Origin: Bradyrhizobium sp. ISRA430
GTDB taxonomy: Bacteria > Pseudomonadota > Alphaproteobacteria > Rhizobiales > Xanthobacteraceae
Reading direction: 5' to 3'
Assembly: GCF_029909975.1 (NCBI RefSeq)
Contig: NZ_CP094516.1
Location: 2,108,001-2,172,000 of the forward strand
Length of the DNA stretch: 64,000 nt
Shown here: positions 52,468-61,612 of the stretch, one piece after another
How positions within the stretch are numbered: the stretch's first letter is position 1
Layout of the letters: every line of letters begins with the position of its first letter
The notes under the pieces: generated by a model
The model's input: the letters and a program-made list of their open reading frames with translations, nothing else
Told to the model about the DNA's origin: nothing
Databases searched by the model: none
Made by a program: the position numbers and the translations under genes

Positions 52468-53355
52468 ATGCGTAACTTCAACGAGAACACGATCACGGAC
52501 GCAGTGCTGGAGCGGATCAAGGACGCGACGGATCCGCGGATCAAAGAGGTCAGCGAGGCGCTGGTGCGCCATCTTCATGCCTTCGTGCGCGAGGTGCGCC
52601 CGACCCAGAAGGAATGGGAATACGGCATCGATTTCCTGACCCGCACGGGTCACATGTGCGATGACAAGCGCCAGGAGTTCATTCTGCTGTCGGACACGCT
52701 CGGCGTCTCCATGCTGGTCGACGCGATCAACCATCCGATGCCGGAAGGTGCGACCGAGACCACGGTGCTGGGGCCGTTCTTCGTGCAGGCCGCGCCGGAG
52801 AAGGACAGCGGCGCGGATATCTCGGGCCCGATGGAGGGCGACCCGATGCTGGTCACCGGCTCGGTCTCGACCGTCGATGGACGGCCACTTGCGGGCGCCA
52901 TTGTCGACGTCTGGCATTCCGACGATGACGGCTATTACGACGTGCAGCAGCTCGACGACATCGGCGGCGATCTCGCCATGCGCGCACGCTTCCACACCGA
53001 CGCCAACGGCCGCTTCCATTTCTGGTCGATCAAGCCCGCCGCCTATCCTGTTCCGCATGACGGCCCGGTCGGCGAGATGCTCGAGGCGCAGGGTCGCCAT
53101 CCCTGGCGCCCCGCGCACGTGCATTTCATGATCTCCGCACCGGGCTTCGAGCAGCTCGTGACCCACGTATTCGTTGCCGGCGACCAGTATCTCGACAGTG
53201 ACGTGGTGTTCGGCGTCAAGGACAGCCTGATCCGCGAGTTCGTCCGCCACCCGCCCGGCCGTGCGCCGGATGGTCGCATGGTGGATAGCGCGTATTTTCA
53301 TCTCAACTATGATTTCGGCTTGAAGCAGGTTGCGAGCAACGTGCAAGCCGCCTAA
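52468..53355 (+). CDS. Intradiol ring-cleavage dioxygenase, hydroxyquinol 1,2-dioxygenase type
   Basis: Non-haem Fe(III) dioxygenase of 295 aa that opens 1,2-diols between the hydroxyls. It has the N-terminal dioxygenase linker domain (about 20-90, PRIKEVSEALVRHLHAFVREV) and the catalytic barrel with DVWHSDDDGYYDVQQ (Tyr157), PAAYPVPHDGP (Tyr193) and RPAHVHF (His217, His219), the four iron ligands at normal spacing. GPFFV and the LRARFHT-type MRARFHTDANG are characteristic of the hydroxyquinol/chlorocatechol branch. Pairing with maleylacetate reductase supports hydroxyquinol as substrate. A perfect GGAGG precedes the ATG by 5 nt. Confidence 0.9.
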   Translation: MRNFNENTITDAVLERIKDATDPRIKEVSEALVRHLHAFVREVRPTQKEWEYGIDFLTRTGHMCDDKRQEFILLSDTLGVSMLVDAINHPMPEGATETTVLGPFFVQAAPEKDSGADISGPMEGDPMLVTGSVSTVDGRPLAGAIVDVWHSDDDGYYDVQQLDDIGGDLAMRARFHTDANGRFHFWSIKPAAYPVPHDGPVGEMLEAQGRHPWRPAHVHFMISAPGFEQLVTHVFVAGDQYLDSDVVFGVKDSLIREFVRHPPGRAPDGRMVDSAYFHLNYDFGLKQVASNVQAA

Positions 53356-53416
53356 GCCGGACGGTAGCGGAACGGACCGACAAGAGTCCGGCATCGGGGG
53401 CAGAGAGGGAGCAAGG

Positions 53417-54811
53417 ATGGGACCGCGGGTCAGCACAGCAGCATTGGCCGATCGCCTCACAGGCATGATTGGCCCGCGCGCGAGCGTTGCGCGCGGCGTG
53501 CTCGATCAGCATGGGCAGAGCGAATCCCACTATCGCAACCTGCCGCCGGACATCGTGGTGTTCCCGGAGACGACGCAGGAGGTCGCCGAGATCGTCAAGC
53601 TGTGTGGCAGCGCGAGTATGCCGATCATACCCTTTGGCGCCGGCACCTCGCTTGAGGGTAACGCGGCGTCGGTCGCGGGCGGCGTCTGCTTCGACTTCGC
53701 GCGCATGAACAAGGTGCTGGCGGTGCATGAGAGCGACATGGACGTCGTCGTGCAGCCCGGCATCACGCGAAAGCAGCTCAACGCGGCGCTGCGCGGCACG
53801 GGCCTGTTCTTCCCGATCGATCCCGGCGCCGACGCCTCGATCGGCGGCATGACATCGACCCGCGCTTCGGGCACCATGGCCGTGCGCTACGGCACCATGA
53901 AGGACAATGTCATGGCGCTGGAGGTGGTGCTGGCCGACGGGCGCGTGATCCGCACCTCACAGCGCGCGCGCAAAACCGCTGCCGGCTACGATCTGACGCG
54001 GATGTTCGTCGGCGCGGAAGGCACACTCGGGATCATCACCGAGATCACACTCAAGCTCCATCCCGTGCCGCAGGCGATCTCGGCGGCGGTCTGCAGCTTC
54101 GATACCCTGCACGATGCCGTCGACACGGCGATCTCCGTGATCCAGTCCGCCATTCCCGTGGCGCGCATCGAGCTGCTCGACGATGTCATGATGCGGGGCA
54201 TCAATGCCTATGCAAAGCTCGGCTATCGCGAGGCCCCGACCCTGTTCTTCGAATTCCATGGTTCCGAGACCTCCGTCGCCGAGCAAGCCGAGGCCGCGCA
54301 GGCCATCGCCGCCGACCATGGCGGTCATGGCTTCGCCTGGGCCAAGGCCCCGGAAGACCGCAGCCGGCTCTGGCATGCCCGTGACAACACGCTCTATGCC
54401 GGCCTCGGCTTGCGGCCCGGCGCACGCGCCGTGATCACGGATGTCTGCGTGCCGATCTCGCGGCTCGCCGAATGCCTGACCGAGACGCGAAGGGACGCAG
54501 ACGAGCACGGCTTTACGGCCCCGATCGTCGGCCACGTCGGCGACGGCAATTTCCACATGCTGATCCTGATCGATCCGGCAAGATTGGATGAGGCCGAAGC
54601 CGCCAAGGCGCTGCAGGCCCGCATGGTCGGCCGCGCCATTGCCATGGACGGCACCTGCACCGGCGAGCACGGCATCGGGCTCGGCAAGATCGACTATCTC
54701 GCCGACGAGCTCGGCGAAGCCGTCGATGTGATGCGATCGATCAAGCGGGCACTCGATCCGAACGGCCTGATGAACCCCGGAAAGATCTTTGCAGGCGGAG
54801 CCCAGGCATGA
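53417..54811 (+). CDS. FAD-binding oxidase, D-lactate/glycolate dehydrogenase (GlcD) type
   Basis: Flavoprotein of 464 aa in the VAO/PCMH family. FAD-binding region: VVFPETTQEVAEIVKLC, IIPFGAGTSLEGN and GGMTSTRASGTMAVRYGTMKDNV. The C-terminal FAD-oxidase domain includes PIVGHVGDGNFHMLILID and GTCTGEHGIGLGK. These are typical of D-2-hydroxyacid dehydrogenases. The ATG at 53417 (GGGAG ribosome site) is preferred to the upstream ATG at 53330, which lies within the dioxygenase gene. It overlaps the transporter ATPase gene (ATGA). A side-chain or hydroxyacid product of the imported compound is the likely substrate. Confidence 0.88.
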   Translation: MGPRVSTAALADRLTGMIGPRASVARGVLDQHGQSESHYRNLPPDIVVFPETTQEVAEIVKLCGSASMPIIPFGAGTSLEGNAASVAGGVCFDFARMNKVLAVHESDMDVVVQPGITRKQLNAALRGTGLFFPIDPGADASIGGMTSTRASGTMAVRYGTMKDNVMALEVVLADGRVIRTSQRARKTAAGYDLTRMFVGAEGTLGIITEITLKLHPVPQAISAAVCSFDTLHDAVDTAISVIQSAIPVARIELLDDVMMRGINAYAKLGYREAPTLFFEFHGSETSVAEQAEAAQAIAADHGGHGFAWAKAPEDRSRLWHARDNTLYAGLGLRPGARAVITDVCVPISRLAECLTETRRDADEHGFTAPIVGHVGDGNFHMLILIDPARLDEAEAAKALQARMVGRAIAMDGTCTGEHGIGLGKIDYLADELGEAVDVMRSIKRALDPNGLMNPGKIFAGGAQA

Positions 54812-56334
54812 GCACGGCGATCTTGCCCACTGAGGCCCCCTCGCCCGCGCCGCTGCTGGAGCTGCGCGGCATCAGCAAGGAATTTCCCGGCGTCAAGGCG
54901 CTGGACGACGTGTCCTTCGCCGTTTTCCCCGGCGAGGTCCACATGCTGCTCGGCGAGAACGGCGCCGGCAAGTCAAGCCTGATGAAGGTGCTGTGCGGCG
55001 CCTATCGCGCCGATGCCGGCGAGTTCTTCTACAAGGGTGAAAAGGTCGCGATCAGCTCGGCCGCCGACGCGCAGAAGCTCGGCATTGCCGTGATCTTCCA
55101 GGAATTCTCGCTCGTCCCCCATCTCGATATCGCGCAAAACATCTTCCTCGGCCGCGAGCCGAAGGGGCGCATTCCCGGCACGATCGACCGCCGCAGGATC
55201 CTGGCCGACGCCAGGCGCGTGCTCGACACGATCGGCTTCGACATTGATCCCGCCATCACCGTCGACAAGCTTGGCGTGGCGCAGCAGCAGATGGTCGAGA
55301 TTGCGAAAGCGATCAGCCAGAACGCCCGCATCCTGGTGATGGACGAGCCAACCGCGGCGCTGTCCGACCGCGAGACCGAACTCTTGTTCGCGCTGATCGC
55401 GCGGCTGAAGGCCGATGGCGTTTCCATCGTCTACATCTCCCACCGCATGGCCGAAGTATTCGCGCTTGGCGACCGCATCACCGTGCTGCGCGACGGTCGT
55501 CGCATCGACGGCGTCCGCCCCGCCGACGTCACCCCGGACCAGCTCGTCCGCATGATGGTCGGCCGCAACGTCGACATGACCTATCCGCGCAATTTTGCCG
55601 ACAAGGCTGGCGAGGTGCTGCTCAGGGTCAAGGATCTGGCGGCGCCGACCGGCATTTCCGACATCAACATCGAGGTGCGCCAGGGCGAGATCGTCGGCCT
55701 GTGTGGCCTTGTCGGCTCGGGTCGCAGCGAGGTCGCGCGCGCCATCTTCGGCGCGGATCCCGTGACCTCCGGCGAGATCATCTTCGACGGCAAGGCGATC
55801 TCCGGAGAGCCCGACATCGCGGCCCGCCGCGGCATCGCGCTGATCCCGGAGAGCCGCAAGAGCGAGGGGCTCGCGCTGCTCCGCTCCGTCAGCGACAATC
55901 TCGTCGTCTCGGCGTTGCGAAAGCTGTTCCCGAGCGGCCTGTTCGACCAGCGCAATGCATTGCGCACATCCGACAGCCTGATCCGACAGCTCCGTATCGC
56001 GACGCCGAGCGCGCGTCAGACCGCCGGCCTGCTCTCCGGCGGCAATCAGCAGAAAGTCGTGATCGGCAAGTGGCTGGCGGCCGGCGCAAAGCTCTTCATC
56101 TTCGACGAGCCGACGCGGGGCATCGACATCGGCGCCAAATCCGAGATCTTCGCCCTGATCGACCGTCTGGTCGCCGAAGGCGCGGCGGCGCTGATGATCT
56201 CGTCCGAGCAGGTCGAGATCTGCCATGTCTGCGACCGCGCCTATGTGATGCGCGAGGGCCGTATCGCCGGGCATCTGACGCGCAATGAGCTGACGGAGGA
56301 AAACATCGTGCGACTGGGGATGCATCATGCGTGA
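54808..56334 (+). CDS. Ribose-type ABC importer ATPase with two nucleotide-binding domains
   Basis: Cytoplasmic ATPase of 508 aa, CUT2 (RbsA) family. The first domain has Walker A GENGAGKSSLMK (about 51-62), ILVMDEPTAALSD and VYISHRMAEVF. The second has the degenerate Walker A GLVGSGRSEVAR, LLSGGNQQKVVIGKWL, FIFDEPTRGIDIGAK and ISSEQVE, as expected for RbsA. Start ATG overlaps the oxidase stop, and the end overlaps the permease by 8 nt. The importer sits downstream of the ring-cleavage enzymes, so it may import the aromatic or hydroxyacid substrate rather than ribose. Confidence 0.93.
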   Translation: MSTAILPTEAPSPAPLLELRGISKEFPGVKALDDVSFAVFPGEVHMLLGENGAGKSSLMKVLCGAYRADAGEFFYKGEKVAISSAADAQKLGIAVIFQEFSLVPHLDIAQNIFLGREPKGRIPGTIDRRRILADARRVLDTIGFDIDPAITVDKLGVAQQQMVEIAKAISQNARILVMDEPTAALSDRETELLFALIARLKADGVSIVYISHRMAEVFALGDRITVLRDGRRIDGVRPADVTPDQLVRMMVGRNVDMTYPRNFADKAGEVLLRVKDLAAPTGISDINIEVRQGEIVGLCGLVGSGRSEVARAIFGADPVTSGEIIFDGKAISGEPDIAARRGIALIPESRKSEGLALLRSVSDNLVVSALRKLFPSGLFDQRNALRTSDSLIRQLRIATPSARQTAGLLSGGNQQKVVIGKWLAAGAKLFIFDEPTRGIDIGAKSEIFALIDRLVAEGAAALMISSEQVEICHVCDRAYVMREGRIAGHLTRNELTEENIVRLGMHHA

Positions 56335-57277
56335 GGCCGCGGTCGCATCACAACCAAATCCGCTGCAACGCATTCCCGGCGTCGCCATCGTGCTGGTGCT
56401 TCTGATCGCGCTGTTCGGCGTGCTCGCGCCGGGCTTCCTGTCGGTCGCCAACCTCTCCAACGTGCTGGTGCAGTCGACGATCCTGACCATGCTCGCGCTG
56501 CCGATGACGCTGATCATCATGACGGAAGGCCTGGATCTGTCGATGGGCGCGGTGTTGACGCTGACCTCGCTCTGCGTTGCGATCGTGTCGCTCGCGACCA
56601 AGTCGATGCTGCTGGGCCTGGGCGCGGGCCTGCTGGTCGGCGCGGCCTTCGGCACCGTCAACGGCTGGCTGGTTGCGATCCTCCGCATTCCGCCTTTCGT
56701 CGCGACACTCGGCACGCTCGGCATGGCACAGGGCCTGTCGCTGATCGTCAGCGACGGCCAGAGCGTGGTCGGCATCCCCCACAGCGTACGGGACATCTAT
56801 TCCGCAACGCTTCTGGGCGTTCCTGTGCCGATCGTGATGGCGCTCGTCACCTATGCAGCGTTTCACGTCCTGCTCTATCATACCCGCTTCGGCACCTACA
56901 TCTTCGCCCTCGGCGGCAATCGCGAGGCACTGCGCTATGCCGGCCTCTCCGCGAACCGGCTCCTGATCGCGGTCTATGCGATCGGCGGCGCCATGGCCGG
57001 CATCGCCGGCCTTTTGATGACCGCGCGCATGAATTCCGGGCATCCGACCGCGGGTCTCGGCCTCGAATTCGACGCCATCGCAGCCGTGGCGGTCGGCGGC
57101 ACCTCGTTCGAGCGTGGCAATGGCTGGCTGCTCGGCACCGTGCTCGGCGTGATCGCGGTGGGCGTGCTGCGCAACGGGTTGAACCTGATCTCGCTGCCGT
57201 CCTCGGTGCAGGTCGCGAGCGTCGGCGTCCTCGTCATCGTCGCACTGTTCCTCGATGGCCTTCGGAGCCGGTCATGA
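56327..57277 (+). CDS. Ribose-type ABC importer permease (RbsC family), first
   Basis: Inner-membrane permease of 316 aa with about eight to ten helices. Typical CUT2 motifs are TEGLDLSMGAVLTLTSLCVA, FGTVNGWLVAILRIPPFVATLGTLG, GNREALRYAGLS, and DAIAAVAVGGTSFERGNGWLLGTVLGV. It pairs with a second permease gene (4-nt ATGA overlap) to form a heterodimeric channel. Confidence 0.93.
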   Translation: MREAAVASQPNPLQRIPGVAIVLVLLIALFGVLAPGFLSVANLSNVLVQSTILTMLALPMTLIIMTEGLDLSMGAVLTLTSLCVAIVSLATKSMLLGLGAGLLVGAAFGTVNGWLVAILRIPPFVATLGTLGMAQGLSLIVSDGQSVVGIPHSVRDIYSATLLGVPVPIVMALVTYAAFHVLLYHTRFGTYIFALGGNREALRYAGLSANRLLIAVYAIGGAMAGIAGLLMTARMNSGHPTAGLGLEFDAIAAVAVGGTSFERGNGWLLGTVLGVIAVGVLRNGLNLISLPSSVQVASVGVLVIVALFLDGLRSRS

Positions 57278-58251
57278 CCGACATCACCAAAGAGACCATC
57301 GCACCGCCCCGCTCGTTCCTGTCGCAGGACGCGATCCAGCTCTGCTATCGCCTGCTCGCCGCGTTCCTGATCTGCGCTGTGCTTGCGGTGCTCAGCGATT
57401 CCTTCCTGAGCCTCGGCAACATCCTCAACGTGCTGCGACAGGCGAGCCTGACCTTCTTCATCGCGTCAGGCCTGACGCTGGTGGTGCTGACCGCGGGCCT
57501 CGATCTCTCCGTCGGTGCCAATGTCGCGCTGTCCGCCTGCCTCGCCGGCACGGTGATCCACCAGACCGGCTCGCCCGTGCTCGGCATCCTCACCGCGCTG
57601 GTCGTCGGCGGCGTCGTCGGCTTGCTCAACGGCATCATGGTCACCGCGCTGCGCATCCCCTCCTTCATCGCCACCTATGGCATGCTGTGGGTGCTGAACG
57701 GCCTCACCTACTGGTACATGGCCGGCGACACCATCCACGGCTTCCCCGCCGGCTTCCGTCAGATCGGCAGCGGCTATCTCTTCGGCCTGCCGATCCCGGT
57801 TTATTTGCTCCTGATCTTCCTTTCGATCGGGACACTGTTCGCGCAGCGGACGATCTGGGGCCAGGAGATTTATGCGATCGGCGCCAATCCAGTCGCGGCA
57901 CGGCTCTCCGGCATTCCGGTCGCCCGGCGCCTGCTCCTCGTCTATGCCGTGTCCGGCACCATGGCGGGCCTAGCCTCTATCATCTTCCTGTCGCGGCTCA
58001 ATTCGGCCGAGGCCGATATCGGCGAGAGCCTGACGCTGCCCGCGATCGCGGCCGTGCTGATCGGCGGCACATCGCTGTTCGGCGGCCTCGGCACCGTGTT
58101 CGGCACCTTCGTCGGCGCGCTGATCCTGACGCTGGTGTTGAACGGCATGAACCTCTTGTCGGTCAGCGCCAACTGGCAGCCGCTCGTCACCGGCATCATC
58201 GTCATTCTCGCCGTCTGGCTGGACATGAAGACCCGGCGCCGCGGGCAATGA
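57274..58251 (+). CDS. Ribose-type ABC importer permease (RbsC family), second
   Basis: Inner-membrane permease of 325 aa. It has TAGLDLSVGANVALSACLAG, LLNGIMVTALRIPSFIATYGMLWVLNGLTYW, GANPVAARLSGIPV, and LTLPAIAAVLIGGTSLFGGLGTVFGTFVGAL. It is diverged from the first permease, so this is not a recent duplicate. The ATGA overlap with the first permease indicates coupled translation. Confidence 0.93.
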   Translation: MTDITKETIAPPRSFLSQDAIQLCYRLLAAFLICAVLAVLSDSFLSLGNILNVLRQASLTFFIASGLTLVVLTAGLDLSVGANVALSACLAGTVIHQTGSPVLGILTALVVGGVVGLLNGIMVTALRIPSFIATYGMLWVLNGLTYWYMAGDTIHGFPAGFRQIGSGYLFGLPIPVYLLLIFLSIGTLFAQRTIWGQEIYAIGANPVAARLSGIPVARRLLLVYAVSGTMAGLASIIFLSRLNSAEADIGESLTLPAIAAVLIGGTSLFGGLGTVFGTFVGALILTLVLNGMNLLSVSANWQPLVTGIIVILAVWLDMKTRRRGQ

Positions 58252-58293
58252 GTTCCTGATATCCAACAAGCCAAAATGAGGGATGGAGACGAC

Positions 58294-59271
58294 ATGAGAC
58301 ACCGGAAACTGGGCTACCTGGCACTGCCGCTTCTGATGGTCGCCGCGTTGACCACGCAGGCCCGCGCCGACGGCGAGACCATCGCCGTCTTCACCAAGAA
58401 CCAGACCAATCCCTATTTCCAGACCGTGCGGGTCGGCGCCGACGTTGCGGCCAAGACGATGAACGCCAAGACGCTGCACTACATCCCGACCAAGCCCGAC
58501 TCGATCCCCGAGCAGCTCAGCCAGATCGAGGACGTCGTGGTGAAGAAGCCGAGCTCGATCGTCTTCATCCCCGTCGACTACAAGGCCATGGTGCCGGGGG
58601 TCGAGAAGATCAACGAGGCCAAGATCCCGGTGGTCAACATCACCGACCGCTCCGCCGGCGGCAAGTTCGTCTCCTTCATCGGCGCCGACGATTACAGCCT
58701 CGGCCTCGAGACCGCGCGCTATCTCCTCAAGACGCTCGGCGGCAAGGGCAACATCGTCATCATCGAGGGCGTCAAGGGCTCGCTGACCAACGTCGACCGT
58801 ATCAGAGGCTTCAACGACGCCATCAAGGAGAATCCGGGTGCCAAGCTGCTGGCCTCGCAGCCGGGCAACTACCAGCGGCTCCAGGCGCTCCAGGTGATGG
58901 AGAATTTGATGCAGTCCAACTCGCAGATCGACGGCGTTCTCGCCGCCAACGACGCCATGGCGGTCGGCGCGATCGAGGCCCTCGACGGCGCGAACCGCAA
59001 GGCGCAGGTGATCGGCATCAACGGCACCAAGGAGGCGATCGACGCCATCAAGTCGGGCAAGCTGCTCGCCAGCGGCGACTATAACGGCTTTGCGCAGGGT
59101 TGCCTCGGCACCATGATGGCGATCCGCTCCCTGCGCGACCAGCCGGTCATCAACGAGATCGTGCTGAAGCCGACCGTCATCACCAAGGACAATTACAAGC
59201 CGTTCGATGTTCCGCTGGAGCAGCGGAGCTGCCCGACCTTCGAGGAGGCCGGCAAGCTCGGCAGCAAATAG
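58294..59271 (+). CDS. Ribose-type ABC importer substrate-binding protein
   Basis: Periplasmic-binding-protein type 1 protein of 325 aa (RbsB family). Signal peptide MRHRKLGYLALPLLMVAALTTQARAD, then TIAVFTKNQTNPYFQTVRVGADVAA, which carries the ligand-contact region. Further motifs are PSSIVFIPVDYKAMVPGVEKINEAKIPVVNI, NDAMAVGAIEAL and the hinge-domain DGVLAANDAM. Starting at 58294 (after GGAGACGAC) gives a proper signal sequence; the ATG 18 nt upstream is less likely. The ligand-binding Asp and Asn residues are family-typical but do not tell the ligand. It is the last transporter gene and precedes a hairpin. Confidence 0.92.
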   Translation: MRHRKLGYLALPLLMVAALTTQARADGETIAVFTKNQTNPYFQTVRVGADVAAKTMNAKTLHYIPTKPDSIPEQLSQIEDVVVKKPSSIVFIPVDYKAMVPGVEKINEAKIPVVNITDRSAGGKFVSFIGADDYSLGLETARYLLKTLGGKGNIVIIEGVKGSLTNVDRIRGFNDAIKENPGAKLLASQPGNYQRLQALQVMENLMQSNSQIDGVLAANDAMAVGAIEALDGANRKAQVIGINGTKEAIDAIKSGKLLASGDYNGFAQGCLGTMMAIRSLRDQPVINEIVLKPTVITKDNYKPFDVPLEQRSCPTFEEAGKLGSK

Positions 59272-59293
59272 ACTCCGCACATCATCGCAAGCC

Positions 59294-59320
59294 TGGACGG
59301 CCGCTCTCTGCGGCCGTCCA
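59294..59320 (+). terminator. Perfect 11-bp stem-loop after the binding-protein gene
   Basis: TGGACGGCCGC (59294-59304) pairs perfectly with GCGGCCGTCCA (59310-59320) around a five-base loop, 23 nt after the stop. There is no T-run behind it, so it may stabilise the mRNA of the highly expressed binding protein, or attenuate transcription into the YciI gene. Confidence 0.55.
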
Positions 59321-59337
59321 TCAAGACTGGAGTTACA

Positions 59338-59625
59338 ATGCTGTTCGCAATTCACGCGCTCGACCGCGCCGGCGCGCTGCCGATCCGGCTTTCCAACTAC
59401 GACGCCCACAAGGCCTTCCTGAGCGACACCTCGCGCTTTGGCGTCAAGATCGTGATGTCGGGCCCCCTTGTCTCGGACGACGGCCAGACCATGATCGGCA
59501 GCCTGTTCCTGATCGAAGCTCCCGGCCGCGCCGAGGTCGAAGCCTTCAACCGCGCCGATCCTTTCGCCGCCGCAGGCATCTGGGAAAAGGTCACGATCAC
59601 CGGCTTCCTGCGCCGCCAGGGTTGA
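59338..59625 (+). CDS. YciI-family protein
   Basis: Small protein of 95 aa with the YciI-like ferredoxin-type fold. [30 protein letters not shown] carries the His and Asp of the putative active site (AIHALD). [44 protein letters not shown] is the family consensus. Some YciI proteins act as dehalogenases or lactone isomerases; the role here is unknown. It ends the operon and overlaps the 3' end of the convergent peptide-importer ATPase by about 29 nt. Confidence 0.82.
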   Translation: MLFAIHALDRAGALPIRLSNYDAHKAFLSDTSRFGVKIVMSGPLVSDDGQTMIGSLFLIEAPGRAEVEAFNRADPFAAAGIWEKVTITGFLRRQG

Positions 59626-60607
59626 GTCCCTGCGGCGGCTCCTCAAGATGACACGCCACCCATTGATTGCTTCCGGTGGCGCGGAGCTGCGGTTCTTCGG
59701 TCCGGCAGCGATCGAAAGCAAACGGACAGCGGGTGTGGAAGCGGCATCCGCTCGGCGGGCGGATCGGGCTGGGCACGTCGCCGCGCAGGATGATCGGGCT
59801 GCGCGCAGCGCCCGGCTCGGGCACCGGCACCGCCGACAGCAGCGCCTGGGTGTAAGGATGTCTCGGCGCGGCGAAGATCTCCTGCTTCGGCGCCAGCTCG
59901 ACGATCTTGCCGAGATACATCACCGCGACGCGATGGGTCATGTGCTCGACGATCGCCAGATCATGGCTGATGAAGAGCAGCGCGAGGCCGAACTCGCGCT
60001 GGAGGTCCTGTAGCAGGTTGACGATCTGCGCCTTCACGGAGACATCAAGCGCGGAGACCGCCTCGTCGCAGACGATCAGCTCGGGGTCGGCCGCGAGCGC
60101 CCGCGCGATCCCGATGCGCTGACGCTGGCCGCCCGAAAACTCGTGCGGCCTGCGGTTCAGCGCCTCGCGCGGCAGCCGCACGGTGTCCATCAGCGACGCC
60201 ACGCGTGCCTCGAGGTCGGTTGCCGACTTCGCAAGACCAAAATTGCGGATTGGCTCGGCCAGGATGTCGCGCACGCGCATCCGCGGATTGAGGCTCGAGA
60301 ACGGATCCTGGAACACGACCTGCACGCGGCGGCGCATCTGGCGGAGGGCGCGCGGTGAGGCGTCATCGATGCGCTGGCCGTCGAGGATCACCTGGCCGGC
60401 CGTGACGTCGATGAGACGCAGGATGGCGCGGCCGACCGTCGACTTGCCGCAGCCGGATTCGCCCACGAGCGACAGCGTCTCGCCGCGCTCGATCTCGAAG
60501 GACACCCCGTCCACCGCGTAGACCCGCTCGGACCTGCGGCCGAACAAGCCGGCGCGCACCGGAAAATGCTTCTTGAGGTCATTGACCTGGAGCAGCGGAG
60601 GACTCAT
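59597..60607 (-). CDS. Oligopeptide/dipeptide ABC importer ATPase, OppF/DppF type
   Basis: ATPase of 336 aa. Starting at ATG 60607 (overlap ATGA with the OppD-like gene) it reads [60 protein letters not shown], with Walker [25 protein letters not shown], signature FSGGQRQR and [14 protein letters not shown]. The C-terminal oligopeptide domain has [12 protein letters not shown] and the [14 protein letters not shown] four-cysteine motif for an iron-sulfur cluster. The DEA rather than DEP of the Walker B extension is common in OppF. Its far C-terminus is Pro/Gly-rich. It is the last gene of the peptide-importer operon. Confidence 0.92.
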   Translation of the reverse strand: MSPPLLQVNDLKKHFPVRAGLFGRRSERVYAVDGVSFEIERGETLSLVGESGCGKSTVGRAILRLIDVTAGQVILDGQRIDDASPRALRQMRRRVQVVFQDPFSSLNPRMRVRDILAEPIRNFGLAKSATDLEARVASLMDTVRLPREALNRRPHEFSGGQRQRIGIARALAADPELIVCDEAVSALDVSVKAQIVNLLQDLQREFGLALLFISHDLAIVEHMTHRVAVMYLGKIVELAPKQEIFAAPRHPYTQALLSAVPVPEPGAARSPIILRGDVPSPIRPPSGCRFHTRCPFAFDRCRTEEPQLRATGSNQWVACHLEEPPQGLNPGGAGSR

Positions 60608-61593
60608 GCCGCGGCGGCTCCTTTGGCGGCGTAGTGACAGGCGGCGATATGTCGAGGGCCCTTCTCTTCGAGGCCCGGCGCATATTGGCGACAAAGATCG
60701 GTCACCAGCGGACAACGTCCGGCAAAGACACAGCCGGTGATCGGCTTGCGCAGATCCGGCACTTGGCCGGGAATCTCGGCCAGCCGTTTCGAGGCACCGG
60801 AGAGCGAGGAGCCGAGCCTCGGCACCGCGCCGAGCAGGCCTTGCGTGTAGGGATGGCGCGGCGCGCGAAACAGCTCGGCCACCGGCGCCTCCTCGACCTT
60901 GCGGCCGGCATACATGACCATGACACGCTCGGCGATCTCGGCGACGACGCCGAGATCGTGGGTGATCAGGATGATCGCCGCACCGACCCGGCTCTTGAGA
61001 TCCAGCATCAGTTTAAGGATCTGCGCCTGGATCGTCACATCGAGCGCGGTGGTCGGCTCGTCCGCGATCAAAAGCTTTGGATTGCATGCGAGCGCGATCG
61101 CGATCATCACACGCTGGCGCATGCCGCCGGAGAGCTGATGCGGATATTCGCGCACGCGCCGCTTCGGCTCGGGGATGCCGACCAGCGTGAGCATCTCGAT
61201 TGCGCGCGCTTCGGCCTTCTGCTTGTCGAGGCCCTGATGCATCATCAGCGTTTCGCGGATCTGCCGGCCGACAGTCAGAACCGGATTGAGGCTCGTCATC
61301 GGCTCCTGGAAGATCATCGAGACGTCGTTGCCGCGAATGGCGCGCATCTCCCGATCGGAAAGCTGCAGCAGGTCTCTGCCCGCGAAGCGGATGGTGCCCG
61401 CGATCCGGCCCGGCGGCTCCGGGATCAGCCGCATCAGCGACATCGAGGTGACCGACTTGCCGCAGCCGGACTCGCCGACGATCGCCAGCGTTTCGCCTTC
61501 GTTGACGTGGAACGACACGCCTTCGACCGCGCGGTTGATGCCGCCGGGTGTGCGGAAGTGGGTTTGCAGATTCTCGACTTCGAGCAAGGCCAT
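60604..61593 (-). CDS. Oligopeptide/dipeptide ABC importer ATPase, OppD/DppD type
   Basis: ATPase of 329 aa. [55 protein letters not shown] shows Walker [68 protein letters not shown] and [17 protein letters not shown] follow, then the C-terminal [15 protein letters not shown] with cysteine motif [19 protein letters not shown] at 61593 is chosen; upstream codons do not resemble the family. It lies 19 nt after the DppC-like gene and overlaps the OppF-like gene. Confidence 0.92.
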   Translation of the reverse strand: MALLEVENLQTHFRTPGGINRAVEGVSFHVNEGETLAIVGESGCGKSVTSMSLMRLIPEPPGRIAGTIRFAGRDLLQLSDREMRAIRGNDVSMIFQEPMTSLNPVLTVGRQIRETLMMHQGLDKQKAEARAIEMLTLVGIPEPKRRVREYPHQLSGGMRQRVMIAIALACNPKLLIADEPTTALDVTIQAQILKLMLDLKSRVGAAIILITHDLGVVAEIAERVMVMYAGRKVEEAPVAELFRAPRHPYTQGLLGAVPRLGSSLSGASKRLAEIPGQVPDLRKPITGCVFAGRCPLVTDLCRQYAPGLEEKGPRHIAACHYAAKGAAAA

Positions 61594-61612
61594 CGCGATT
61601 CGACTCGACGCG

